From: JBLEFH01 sp047345645
Lineage (GTDB): Bacteria; Pseudomonadota; Alphaproteobacteria; Rhodobacterales; Rhodobacteraceae
Strand: one strand, 5' to 3'
DNA length: 64,000 nucleotides
Assembly: GCA_047345645.1 (NCBI GenBank)
Contig: JBLEFH010000001.1
Position numbers and translations under genes: made by a program. Of the stretch, positions 40,906-49,190 are shown piece after piece. Within the stretch, counting starts at the first letter, position 1. Each line of letters opens with the position of its first letter. The notes beneath the pieces are model-generated. The model made no database searches, had not been told where the DNA came from, and worked only from the letters and a program-made list of their open reading frames with translations.

Positions 40906-42924
40906 ATGATGGAAAAGCGCCGCGAGACTGACTGTGTTGCTTCTAAATCGTTTGCGGCAACCGCCCGGCAAACGATTCGTCGACTCCTGCGCGAATTCCA
41001 GCGCCGCCCGTCCTATGCCGATATCGGCGAAATCTTCTCGCTTCGCCTCCTTTATACACTGATTGGCATCAAGGATGTCATCTTTTCCATTCTGGTGATC
41101 CGAAGCGATTTGCCGCTGGCCTTCACGCTGGTTTGGGGCGTGAGTGCGATGCTCTGTTATCTCCAGCTTTTGAAGGTGAAATTCTGGCCATCGCGGCGGC
41201 CCACAAGGCGCGTGAAACGGCGCATGGTGCGCTACGCGGTGGCGCTGACGGCCATCGTCACGGCGCATTGGTGCATCCTCACGATCACGGTGTTTCTCTT
41301 CATGGGCCACAAGGCCCAACTCGTCATTGTGGCGATGAGTTTTACCATGATCACCGGGGCGACCTTCCTCTTTAACCGCTTCCTGCTCGCCCTCATCACC
41401 ACCATCGTGATGTTTACCGCGACCATAACCCTTGCGGCTTATCTGCATGACGGCTCCGAATCCGTGGCGCTGATCCTCTATGCGGCGAGCCTTGTCTTCG
41501 TGATCGTGCCGCTCGGGCTCCATCTCAACATCCGCGGGCGACAGCATGACGTGGCGCTCGCGCGGCGCAAACGGGCGGTGACCCTGATGGCGCGGGCGCA
41601 GGCGCGCAGTCTGGAACTGGCCTTTACCGACGAGATCACGGGCCTGCCGAACCGCAAATCCTACATCGCGACGGTGCAGGGCATGATGGAGCATGGCGAG
41701 TCGATGACGATCTTCGTGCTCGATCTCGACCTCTTCAAATCCATCAATGACGGCTATGGCCACGCGGCGGGGGATGAAGCGCTGCGGATCATGGGCACGC
41801 GGCTCGCGGGCTGTTTTCGGGAGGCGCGGCTCGTCAGCCGGCTTGCGGGAGATGAGTTCGCGGCGGTCTATAATGGCGCGCTGGATGACGAAACAATCAT
41901 CCGCCTCAGCGAGCAAATGATCCTGTCGGCCCGCCGCACAATGGATATTGACGGGCGGCGGATCCATTCCGGCACCACCATCGGCGTCGCCAGATTGACG
42001 CCGGGCGATGGCGATCCGCTCATTGATCCGCTGGTGCGCGCCGATCTCGCGCTCTCAAAAGCCAAGGCGACGGCGCGCGGTCGCTATCTCATCTACGATC
42101 CCAGCCTCGGCAATGAACTGATGGAAGCCGAGCGCATGGCGAGCGATCTGCGTCTCGCGCTTCAGAACCGGCAATTCTGCCTGCGCTATCTGCCCCGGAT
42201 CAACCTGCAAACGCGGCAGGTCATCGGGGCCGAAGTGCGGATTTTCTGGCGCGATCCGTCGGGCATCCTGCGTCCGCGCGAGGATTTTGCGGCGATTGTG
42301 GCCGAACGCGGGCTTGCGACAGGGGTGTCTCAGCAGGCTTTTGATATGCTGCTCGCGGATCTGAACGTTTGGGCGGCGGCGGGTTTGCGGGTCCCGGTGT
42401 CGTTTCAGTTGTTCGATATCGAGATGAAAACGCCGCAGCCGCTTGTGGAAAAGCTTCGGAATTTCAACGCGGACTGGCCCGATGCGTCGCAACTGACCAT
42501 CGAGATCACGCAAGATGCGCTGATCGGGCGCGGGACGGCGGAGCATGATCTAACGCTCGATGCGATCAAGGATTTCGGCTTCGGGCTCGCGCTTGGGGGG
42601 CATATCTCCACCCACAGCGCAGTCGGGATTTTTAAGCGTGTCGCCTTCGATGAGATCAAACTGGCGTCGCAGGTCGGGAGCAGTCTCGTCGAGAGCGAAG
42701 CCGACCGTCAGATGGTCCGCGCGGCGACGGCCTTCGGGAACATTCTCGGGCTGCGCTGCGTCGCGCAGGAAGTCGAGACAGTCGCGCAGGCCGAAGTGCT
42801 TCGAGAGCTTGGCGTTGAGGTGGGTCAAGGCGAGGCGCTGCTGCCGATTGTCGACGCGGCGACGCTTGCGGAATTGATGACCGGCGCGCCAAAGCCGCAG
42901 ATTGGGGCAACGCGGATTGCTTGA
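40906..42924 (+). CDS. Membrane GGDEF-domain protein with degenerate EAL domain
   Basis: A 672-residue protein. Residues about 48-205 form five or so membrane helices (MASE-like sensor). The GGDEF domain spans about 235-398 with the active-site motif AGDEF (314-318), a variant often still active as a diguanylate cyclase; I-site RxxD is not evident. The C-terminal EAL-like domain (about 405-650) has lost its catalytic residues: EVR (443-445) instead of EAL, EITQ (533-536) for ExTE, GGH (564-566) for DDFG, KLA (585-587) for KxD, and QEVET (621-625) for EGVET. It cannot be a normal c-di-GMP phosphodiesterase. ATG 40906 and 40909 are both possible starts. Confidence 0.9.
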   Translation: MMEKRRETDCVASKSFAATARQTIRRLLREFQRRPSYADIGEIFSLRLLYTLIGIKDVIFSILVIRSDLPLAFTLVWGVSAMLCYLQLLKVKFWPSRRPTRRVKRRMVRYAVALTAIVTAHWCILTITVFLFMGHKAQLVIVAMSFTMITGATFLFNRFLLALITTIVMFTATITLAAYLHDGSESVALILYAASLVFVIVPLGLHLNIRGRQHDVALARRKRAVTLMARAQARSLELAFTDEITGLPNRKSYIATVQGMMEHGESMTIFVLDLDLFKSINDGYGHAAGDEALRIMGTRLAGCFREARLVSRLAGDEFAAVYNGALDDETIIRLSEQMILSARRTMDIDGRRIHSGTTIGVARLTPGDGDPLIDPLVRADLALSKAKATARGRYLIYDPSLGNELMEAERMASDLRLALQNRQFCLRYLPRINLQTRQVIGAEVRIFWRDPSGILRPREDFAAIVAERGLATGVSQQAFDMLLADLNVWAAAGLRVPVSFQLFDIEMKTPQPLVEKLRNFNADWPDASQLTIEITQDALIGRGTAEHDLTLDAIKDFGFGLALGGHISTHSAVGIFKRVAFDEIKLASQVGSSLVESEADRQMVRAATAFGNILGLRCVAQEVETVAQAEVLRELGVEVGQGEALLPIVDAATLAELMTGAPKPQIGATRIA

Positions 42925-43081
42925 GTTTATGACGGCCTAAGCGCGTTGTGCGAGCCCAAAATTTTGCGTTCGGTTTGGTGAAAGGCTTGGGTTAGATTAG
43001 GGGAAAGTTGACCGGGCCATAGCCGTTTCAACTTCAACAGTGGTCTTGACCGCCTAGCCAAGAGACCCGAAAGGGGTAAAA

Positions 43082-43123
43082 ATGGATCTCTTCGTAAGCT
43101 ATTTTACACCGGAAAAGTTCTGA
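43082..43123 (+). CDS. Possible 13-codon micro-ORF
   Basis: ATG 43082 begins MDLFVSYFTPEKF and then TGA. It is preceded by GAAAGGGG at SD distance. The core VSYF-x-PE recurs downstream in frame at 43173-43196, as VSYFNPE followed by TAA, which is unlikely for random sequence. I know of no named family. It could be a short peptide, a leader or a fossil of a repeat. Experimental support would be needed before calling it a gene. Confidence 0.3.
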   Translation: MDLFVSYFTPEKF

Positions 43124-43279
43124 CGCGAGTGGCTCGTCGGATGCATATCATTTGAGATCAACAAATTTCTTGGTGAGCTATTTTAATCCCGAATAACGGC
43201 TCGCCGCGTTTAATCTCGAAAAACCGACTCCGCGTTTAAACCCGAAAAAAAGCCCACTGCATTTTAACCCTGAAAACCA
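43095..43279. repeat. Degenerate direct repeats in the gap before hchA
   Basis: A motif close to TTTTAAnCCCGAAAA appears five times: at about 43101, 43181, 43208, 43233 and 43261. The last four are spaced 25-29 bases apart, each flanked by GC-rich stretches. The first two units share a longer match, AGCTATTTTA. No sequence here looks like a CRISPR (the units are short and diverged). The region of 386 bases between 42925 and 43310 otherwise holds only the micro-ORF at 43082 and the hchA terminator. Confidence 0.6.
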
Positions 43280-43300
43280 CCCGCCGCGATCAGCGGCGGG
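43280..43300 (-). terminator. Intrinsic terminator of hchA
   Basis: A perfect eight-pair stem CCCGCCGC/GCGGCGGG with a five-base loop lies ten bases past the hchA stop on the minus strand, followed there by TGGTTTTC. Confidence 0.75.
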
Positions 43301-43310
43301 AGGGTCGCTA

Positions 43311-44162
43311 TCAGCTATACGCGTCCAGCAACGCTTCGGCGGCGAGGTGGCCGAGGGCGTTGGAGGCGAGGGGACTGTCGCCGGTGAGGAGTTTGCGGTC
43401 GCGGTGGACCATGCCGGTGATATCGTCGTTCAGGATTTTGACGCCGAGATTGGAGAGGCGCTCTCCGAGGAGCCACGGGAGCGGGCCGGGCATGTAGCCG
43501 ATATCGAGATTGGCGCCGCTGTCGAGGCTGTCGGGGAAGACGCAGATTTCATAGTCCTTGAACGGATAATCCTCCGGTGCTTCATCGACGGCGGCGGCGA
43601 GCAGGCCCGCGGGGCCGTGGCACAGCGAGATGATGAAGCGGTCATTCTCCAGCGCCCAGTTGAGGGCTTTCTTCACATCGAGACTGTCCGGGATGGCGTT
43701 GAGCGCGCCATGGCCGCCGGGGATCAGGACCGCGGCGTAGTCATCGAGGCCAGACTCCAGGACGTCGGCCAGCGCTTTTGGCTCTTTGATTTGCGGCAGA
43801 TATTTCTCGTAAACCGCCTTCACGGATTCGTCCTCGCGGGGCATCGCCCACATCTCGAATTTCGCGGGATTGCCGGAGAGCGTGACGATGTCGATATCGA
43901 AACCGGCCTTGTCGATATGGAGCATCGGGAGGAGCGTTTCGACCGGGTGGTTGCCCGAGGAAAACATCGTGCCGTTTTGCATGAGCACGTAACGCTCGTC
44001 GGTCAGGATCGCGAGGACCTTCTTGTCGCCCGTATAGATCTGCGGGTAGTCGCCGCCGTCATAATCCGTTTTCGGGCTGGTATATTGGGTCAGCGAATAG
44101 GGGGAGGGGAAGAAGGCGTTCTGCTCTGCCGGATCGGGATTGGGGGTCTTGTCGTCGGCCAT
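43311..44162 (-). CDS. hchA: HchA/Hsp31-type DJ-1 family protein (glyoxalase III / deglycase)
   Basis: A 283-residue member of the DJ-1/PfpI superfamily, Hsp31 branch. The nucleophile is Cys181 in SLCHGPAGL, with His182 next to it and Glu75 (HPVETLLP) in the expected place. The end, KLLTGDSPLASNALGHLAAEALL, is the conserved Hsp31 C-terminus. Known members are holding chaperones and convert methylglyoxal to lactate or repair early glycation. ATG 44162 has AAAGGA upstream. It is monocistronic, between two hairpins. Confidence 0.93.
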   Translation of the reverse strand: MADDKTPNPDPAEQNAFFPSPYSLTQYTSPKTDYDGGDYPQIYTGDKKVLAILTDERYVLMQNGTMFSSGNHPVETLLPMLHIDKAGFDIDIVTLSGNPAKFEMWAMPREDESVKAVYEKYLPQIKEPKALADVLESGLDDYAAVLIPGGHGALNAIPDSLDVKKALNWALENDRFIISLCHGPAGLLAAAVDEAPEDYPFKDYEICVFPDSLDSGANLDIGYMPGPLPWLLGERLSNLGVKILNDDITGMVHRDRKLLTGDSPLASNALGHLAAEALLDAYS

Positions 44163-44249
44163 GTCATATCCTTTCCATGGTGTCTGCGTCTGCCCAACCA
44201 ACGTATGTGGCCGGGGGAGAGTTCCAAGGCGGCACCGGGGCTTAAACGC

Positions 44250-44277
44250 AAACAGCGGCACCGAGGCGCCGCTGTTT
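44250..44277 (-). terminator. Intrinsic terminator of the ammonium transporter gene
   Basis: A ten-pair perfect stem AAACAGCGGC/GCCGCTGTTT (44250-44259 with 44268-44277) lies 18 bases after the amtB stop on the minus strand, with T residues at the stem base. Confidence 0.7.
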
Positions 44278-44295
44278 CTCTCACCACATCAGACG

Positions 44296-45591
44296 TCAGT
44301 GTTTGACGAAATCCGGGTAGGCTTCCATGCCAAGCTCTGCGACATCGAGGCCGGTGATTTCCTCTTCGGCGCTGACGCGAAGGCCCATGAGGCCTTTCAG
44401 CAGCATCCAGACCGCGCCGGAGGTGAGGACCACGAAGGCCCCGACGATGGCGATGCCTTTGATCTGCGTGATCACACTCGCATCAGGGTTGGTCCAGGCG
44501 ACGACCAGCGTGCCGAAGATCCCGGCGCAGAGATGGACGGGGATCGCGCCGACCACATCGTCGATCTGAAGGCGATCCAACAGCGGCACGGTGAGATAGA
44601 CGATCCCGCCGCCGATCGCGCCAATGATGAGCGCCTGGCCGAGGGTCGGGGTCAGCGGCTCGCCGGTGATCGCGACGAGGCCGGCCAGCGCGCCGTTGAG
44701 AACCATGGTCAGGTCCGGTTTGCCGTAGAGCGACAGGGTCAGGAGCAGCACCGAGAGCGCGCCGGCGGCGGCGGCCATATTGGTGTTGGCGAAGATGCGC
44801 GAGATGTCGGCCACATCGCCCGGCGTGTTCATCGCGAGTTGCGATGCGCCGTTAAAGCCGAACCAGCCCATCCAGAGGATAAAGGTGCCGAGCGTGGCCA
44901 GTGTCAGGTTGGAGCCGGGCATGGGCTGGGTGCGGCCGCTGCGGTATTTGCCGATGCGCGGGCCGAGGATGAGCGCGCCGGTCAGGGCCGCCCAGCCACC
45001 GACGGAGTGGACGATGGTCGAGCCTGCGAAATCGGCAAAGCCCATGGTTTCGAGGAAGCCGCCTCCCCATTTCCAGCTGGCCTGAATCGGGTAGATCAGC
45101 GCGGTCAGCACGACGACGAAGATCAGGAAAGGCAGGAGTTTGATGCGCTCGGCCAGCGTGCCGGAGACGATGGAGGCGGTGGTCGCGCAGAACATCAGTT
45201 GGAAGAAGAAATCCGAGCCGACGGAGGCGTAGGTGATGTCGCCAATGTCATCGGTGCCCGCGCCGACCGGTTCGAGAATCGCCGTGCCGACGCTGCCGAT
45301 CACGCCGTTCATCATCCACGCATCGCCCGGATACATCAGCATATAGCCGATCATCCAGTAGCATATGGCGGAGATGGAAAAGAGCGAGATGTTCTTGATG
45401 AGCTGCATGGTCACGTTTTTGGACCGCACCAGCCCGGCTTCGAGCATACAGAAGCCTGCCGCCATCCAGAACACGAGAAAGCCGCCGATCAGAAACAGCA
45501 GCGAGTTGAAGATAAAGCCCGTCTCATCCGTCACTTGCGCCGACGCGAGGCCGGGCGTGAGGATCAGGGCGGTTGCGAGTCGTTTATGCAT
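44296..45591 (-). CDS. amtB: Ammonium transporter (Amt family)
   Basis: A 431-residue protein with a signal-like N-terminus (MHKRLATALILTPGLASA) and eleven helices. Channel marks are VFWMAAGFCMLEAGLVRSKN, the two conserved pore His in STIVHSVGGWAAL and IPVHLCAG, and SNLTLATLGTFILWMGWFGFN. ATG 45591 has GGGAGG upstream. A PII gene (glnK), which often precedes amtB, is not adjacent here. The gene follows a striking palindrome at 45683-45709 that may control it. Confidence 0.95.
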   Translation of the reverse strand: MHKRLATALILTPGLASAQVTDETGFIFNSLLFLIGGFLVFWMAAGFCMLEAGLVRSKNVTMQLIKNISLFSISAICYWMIGYMLMYPGDAWMMNGVIGSVGTAILEPVGAGTDDIGDITYASVGSDFFFQLMFCATTASIVSGTLAERIKLLPFLIFVVVLTALIYPIQASWKWGGGFLETMGFADFAGSTIVHSVGGWAALTGALILGPRIGKYRSGRTQPMPGSNLTLATLGTFILWMGWFGFNGASQLAMNTPGDVADISRIFANTNMAAAAGALSVLLLTLSLYGKPDLTMVLNGALAGLVAITGEPLTPTLGQALIIGAIGGGIVYLTVPLLDRLQIDDVVGAIPVHLCAGIFGTLVVAWTNPDASVITQIKGIAIVGAFVVLTSGAVWMLLKGLMGLRVSAEEEITGLDVAELGMEAYPDFVKH

Positions 45592-45682
45592 GTCGCCTCC
45601 CATTGGCTGAATACGGGAGCAGGAGGCGATTTTGCAGGTGCGAAGACAAGGCGAGGGCGGGCGCGACGGCGCGGGTCTCGAT

Positions 45683-45709
45683 TTATCTGCATATAATTTA
45701 TGCAGATAA
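45683..45709. promoter_or_regulatory. Perfect 11-bp inverted repeat upstream of amtB
   Basis: TTATCTGCATA (45683-45693) and TATGCAGATAA (45699-45709) are exact reverse complements separated by TAATT. It sits about 92 bases upstream of the amtB ATG and 26 bases past the sitD stop. It is AT-rich with no T run, so it looks like a binding site for a dimeric regulator rather than a terminator. Likely owner: amtB. Confidence 0.6.
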
Positions 45710-45734
45710 TGGGTTGATGGTTAATATATAGGCA

Positions 45735-46577
45735 TTATGCGGGTTGGCGGGCCTGCCGCGAGGCAGCGGCGTTGCGGCGGGCGGACCAGAGGAAAGCCGC
45801 GATAAAGAAGAGGGTCAGCACGAGAATGATGGTCGGGGCGGGGGCGCTGTCGATCCAGAGGCTCATATAGGTGCCGAGGAATCCGCTGATGAGTGTGACC
45901 GCCACGGCGACGAGCTGCATGGCGACGAAGCGGCGGGTGATCAGGAAGGCGATGGCGCCCGGCGCGATCAGAAGGCCGATGGCGAGGATGATGCCGACGG
46001 CTTTGAGCGCGGCGACCACGGCGAGGGAAATGGCGGCGAGCAGTCCGTAATGGAGCCATGTGACCGGAAGGCCGAGCGCTTCGGCCTGCACGGGGTCGAA
46101 AGCGTGGAGCATCAGGTCGCGGCCCTTGAGGATGAGGAAAATCGTGATCGGCAGGCTGACGGCAAGGGTCGTCCAGATATCGGGCCACCAGATGCCGAGC
46201 ATGTCGCCGAAAAGGATATGGTCGAGATGGACCGAGGTGGGGCGGGCCACATACATCACCGTGCCGAGGCCGAACATCCCGGCGAAGACGACGCCCATGA
46301 CGGTGTCCTGTTTCACCCGGCTATTCTCGCCGAGATAGCCCGTGGCGACGGCGCAGAACATGCCGGCCGCGAAGGCGCCGAGGCCGATGGGCAGGCCGAT
46401 CCAGTAGGCCAGCACCACACCGGGCAGCACGGCATGGGAGATCGCGTCGCCCATGAGCGCCCAGCCTTTGAGGACAAGAAAGCAGGACAGGATGGCCATC
46501 GGCACCGATAGGATCAGCAGGATCAGCATCGCGTTCTGCATGAAGGGCAGTTGGAACGGGAGCAGCAGATTATCCAT
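45735..46577 (-). CDS. sitD: Manganese/iron ABC transporter permease SitD
   Basis: A 280-residue ABC-3 family permease with eight or so helices. Family marks: LVLKGWALMGDAISHAVLPGVV near the N-terminus, GENSRVKQDTVMGVVFAGMFGLG in the middle, and FDPVQAEALGLPVTWLHYGLL. It is the second of two related permeases, forming the pore with SitC. ATG 46577 overlaps the sitC stop by eight bases. The last gene of the operon. Confidence 0.93.
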   Translation of the reverse strand: MDNLLLPFQLPFMQNAMLILLILSVPMAILSCFLVLKGWALMGDAISHAVLPGVVLAYWIGLPIGLGAFAAGMFCAVATGYLGENSRVKQDTVMGVVFAGMFGLGTVMYVARPTSVHLDHILFGDMLGIWWPDIWTTLAVSLPITIFLILKGRDLMLHAFDPVQAEALGLPVTWLHYGLLAAISLAVVAALKAVGIILAIGLLIAPGAIAFLITRRFVAMQLVAVAVTLISGFLGTYMSLWIDSAPAPTIILVLTLFFIAAFLWSARRNAAASRQARQPA

Positions 46578-47412
46578 TGAGCGCCTCCCGTGCCCGCGCC
46601 TTGGCGGCGAGAATCCCGTGTTTGGGGGCAAAGACGAAGGCGACCAGGAAGGTCAGGGTCAACAGGCAGACGATGATCCCGCCGGTCGCGCCGTCGAGGA
46701 AATAGGAGAGATAGGCCCCGAAGAAGCTGCATCCTGCGCCGATGGCGACCGAGAGGATGATGAGGCGGGGAAAGCGGTCCGTCAGCAGATAGGCGGTTGC
46801 GCCGGGGGTCACGACCATCGCGATCACGAGGAACGCGCCAACGGTTTGCAGCGCGGCGACCGTGGAGGCGGAGAGCAGGGTAAAGAACAGCACCTTCATC
46901 AGATCGGGTTTGAGGCCGATGGAGCGGGCATGGGCCTCGTCGAAAAACACCACCATCAGATCGCGCCATTTCAGCGCCAGAATGGCGATGGAGACGATGC
47001 CGATGATGGCGAGTTGGAGCGTGTCCCCCGGCGAGATGGCGAGGATATTGCCCATGGTGATGGTCTGGATATTCACCGAGAGCGGGTTGATCGAGACCAT
47101 GAAGAGGCCGAGGCCGAAGAAGCCGGTGAAGATGAGGCCGATCACCGTGTCTTCGCGGAGTTTGGTGCGGGCGTTGAGAAAGAGCATCGCGCCCGCCCCG
47201 AGACCGCCCGCGAGGAACGCGCCGATGGAGAAGGGCAGGCCGAGCATATAGGCCCCGGCCACCCCCGGCACGATGGCGTGGGAGAGCGCATCGCCGATCA
47301 GCGACCAGCCCTTGAGCATGAGATAGGCCGACAGGAACGCGCAGACGCCGCCAACGAGGGCCGAGACCCACATCGCGTTCCACATATATTGATAGGCGAA
47401 GGGCTCAAGCAT
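46570..47412 (-). CDS. sitC: Manganese/iron ABC transporter permease SitC
   Basis: A 280-residue ABC-3 permease, homologous to SitD. Blocks include LMLKGWSLIGDALSHAIVPGV, REDTVIGLIFTGFFGLGLF and FFDEAHARSIGLKPDLMKV. ATG 47412 overlaps the sitB stop by eight bases; the in-frame codons upstream lie inside sitB and are not needed. Confidence 0.93.
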   Translation of the reverse strand: MLEPFAYQYMWNAMWVSALVGGVCAFLSAYLMLKGWSLIGDALSHAIVPGVAGAYMLGLPFSIGAFLAGGLGAGAMLFLNARTKLREDTVIGLIFTGFFGLGLFMVSINPLSVNIQTITMGNILAISPGDTLQLAIIGIVSIAILALKWRDLMVVFFDEAHARSIGLKPDLMKVLFFTLLSASTVAALQTVGAFLVIAMVVTPGATAYLLTDRFPRLIILSVAIGAGCSFFGAYLSYFLDGATGGIIVCLLTLTFLVAFVFAPKHGILAAKARAREALNG

Positions 47413-48208
47413 CTTCGTCCTCGGCATGTTCGGCAACGAAGGGGCGCTCATCATCGGAAAGGATCGTGCGGCGGCCCACGGCGTGGCTGCGCAGCACGCC
47501 GCCGAACGCTTCTTCGAGGTTCTCGCGGGTGAAGACCTCCGAGGTCGGCCCGGCGGCGAGGACCGTGCGGTTGATCAGCACGGTCCGGTCGCAAAATCGG
47601 GGGACTGAGCCGAGATTGTGGGTCGAGACCAGCATGACATGGCCCTCATCGCGGAGCGATTTGAGGAGCGCGATGATCTGGTCCTCGGTTTTCACATCAA
47701 CGCCGGTGAAGGGCTCGTCGAGCAGGATTAGTTTGGCGTGCTGTGCCAGCGCGCGGGCGAGGAACACGCGCTTTTTCTGCCCGCCGGACAGCTCGCCGAT
47801 TTGCCGTTTGCGGTAGTCCAGCATGTTGACGCGGGTGAGCGCCGCCGTGACCGCCTCATGATCGGCGGCTTTGGCGCGGCGGAGCGGGCCCATATGGCCG
47901 TAGCGGCCCATCATCACGACGTCTTCGACCAGCACCGGGAAAGACCAGTCCACATCTTCGGATTGCGGGACATAGGCAATCGCGCCCTCCCGCTGGACGG
48001 TTTTCACCGCTTTGCCGTCGATCATCACGCTGCCCCGAGCAAGCGGGACGAAGCCCATCACGGCCTTGAACAGCGTCGATTTGCCCGCGCCATTCACGCC
48101 GACAAGAGCGGAGATCGTGCCGCCGGGGGCTTCGAAACTCACATCATGGATGGCGGTGTGGCCATTGGGGTAGATGACGGTCACATCTTGGGCGATCAAT
48201 CCGTTCAT
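47405..48208 (-). CDS. sitB: Manganese/iron ABC transporter ATPase SitB
   Basis: A 267-residue single ABC module. Walker A is GVNGAGKST, the signature LSGGQKKRVFLARAL, Walker B LILLDEPFTGVD, and the switch His is in VSTHNLG. It couples ATP hydrolysis to metal uptake via SitC/SitD. The C-terminal 50 residues include a short acidic end. It overlaps sitA by four bases. Confidence 0.95.
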   Translation of the reverse strand: MNGLIAQDVTVIYPNGHTAIHDVSFEAPGGTISALVGVNGAGKSTLFKAVMGFVPLARGSVMIDGKAVKTVQREGAIAYVPQSEDVDWSFPVLVEDVVMMGRYGHMGPLRRAKAADHEAVTAALTRVNMLDYRKRQIGELSGGQKKRVFLARALAQHAKLILLDEPFTGVDVKTEDQIIALLKSLRDEGHVMLVSTHNLGSVPRFCDRTVLINRTVLAAGPTSEVFTRENLEEAFGGVLRSHAVGRRTILSDDERPFVAEHAEDEDA

Positions 48209-49089
48209 GGGGCCTCCAGGGCGGTGACGATCCGGCCAGCGGTGGTTTTGAGAAGGTCGAGATAGGTCGGGACGGGGCCGTCTGGCTCGGACAGGCTGTC
48301 GACGTAAAGCACACCGCCATAGCGCGCATCGGTCTCGCGGGCGATCTGCTCGGCAGGATCAGGCGGGACCGTGGATTCGGAGAACACCACCGGGATGTCA
48401 TGCTCCCGCACCCCGTCGATCACCGCGCGGACCTGACTGGGCGAGCCTTGCGCATCGGCGTTGATGGGCCAGAGATAGAGCTCATTCAGCCCCAAGTCGC
48501 GCGCAAGATAGGAGAAGGCCCCTTCGGAGGTCACCAGCCAGCGATGATTTTCGGGCAGGGCGGCGATGGTCTCACGGTAACCCGCGACGACGCCTTCGAT
48601 CTCCGTTTTATAAGCGGCGGCATTGGCGGCGTAGGTTTCCGCATTGGCGGGGTCCACCTCGGAAAACGCGTCGCGGATATTGTCGACATAGACGAGCGCG
48701 TCAGAGGCGGACATCCACGCATGAGGGTTTGGGTTGCCATCATAGGGGCCGGAGGTGATGGAAATCGGCGCGATCCCGTCGGTCAGGGTGAAGGAGGGTT
48801 TCTCGCCGATATTGCGCAGGAAGCGCTCAAACCACGTCTCTAGATTCATGCCGTTGCGCAGGATGACGTCGGCATCCACGGCGCGCAGGAGATCGCCGGG
48901 GGTGGGCTGATAGTAATGCACCTCCGCGCCCGGTTTGGTGATCGAGACGACCTCCGCCGCATCGCCCGCCACGTTTTGCGCCATGTCGGCGATGACGGTG
49001 AAGGTGGTCACGGCCTTGATCTTCTCGGCCTGCGCCGGAAGGGCGAGGGCGGTGAGCAGGGCAATTGAAGGAAGTTTCAGCAATCTCAT
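48205..49089 (-). CDS. sitA: Manganese/iron-binding periplasmic protein SitA
   Basis: A 294-residue cluster A-I metal-binding protein (ZnuA/MntC/PsaA fold). The signal ends at ALPAQA. Metal ligands by position are His58 (EVHYYQPTP), His123 (NPHAWMS), Glu189 (SEGAFSYLA) and Asp264 (YVDSLSEPD). A Glu third ligand and the absence of a His-rich loop favour Mn/Fe over Zn. ATG 49089 is chosen because it starts the signal peptide; earlier in-frame starts overlap the Fur-type operator. It leads the sitABCD operon. Confidence 0.94.
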   Translation of the reverse strand: MRLLKLPSIALLTALALPAQAEKIKAVTTFTVIADMAQNVAGDAAEVVSITKPGAEVHYYQPTPGDLLRAVDADVILRNGMNLETWFERFLRNIGEKPSFTLTDGIAPISITSGPYDGNPNPHAWMSASDALVYVDNIRDAFSEVDPANAETYAANAAAYKTEIEGVVAGYRETIAALPENHRWLVTSEGAFSYLARDLGLNELYLWPINADAQGSPSQVRAVIDGVREHDIPVVFSESTVPPDPAEQIARETDARYGGVLYVDSLSEPDGPVPTYLDLLKTTAGRIVTALEAP

Positions 49090-49097
49090 GGCGAAAT

Positions 49098-49112
49098 TGA
49101 TAATCATTATCA
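49098..49112 (-). promoter_or_regulatory. Fur/Mur box upstream of sitA
   Basis: TGATAATCATTATCA is a perfect 7-1-7 palindrome and the core of the classical Fur box. It lies 9-23 bases before the sitA ATG, so a bound repressor would block transcription or the start region. In alphaproteobacteria the Fur homologue acts mainly as the manganese sensor Mur on sitABCD. Confidence 0.85.
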
Positions 49113-49190
49113 TTTTAGATTGCAAGCGGCGTAAAGGAAAACCCGCGCACCGGCGGGTGGCGGGTTTTCGAAGTGTAGATTGGGCCCGGA

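Noticed and set aside
43095..43279. Possible CRISPR array
   Set aside because: The repeat units are only about 15 bases, diverged, unevenly spaced and without uniform spacers or cas genes.
45683..45709. Terminator of the sit operon
   Set aside because: The stem is AT-rich and is not followed by a T run. An exact symmetric repeat of this kind fits a protein-binding site better.
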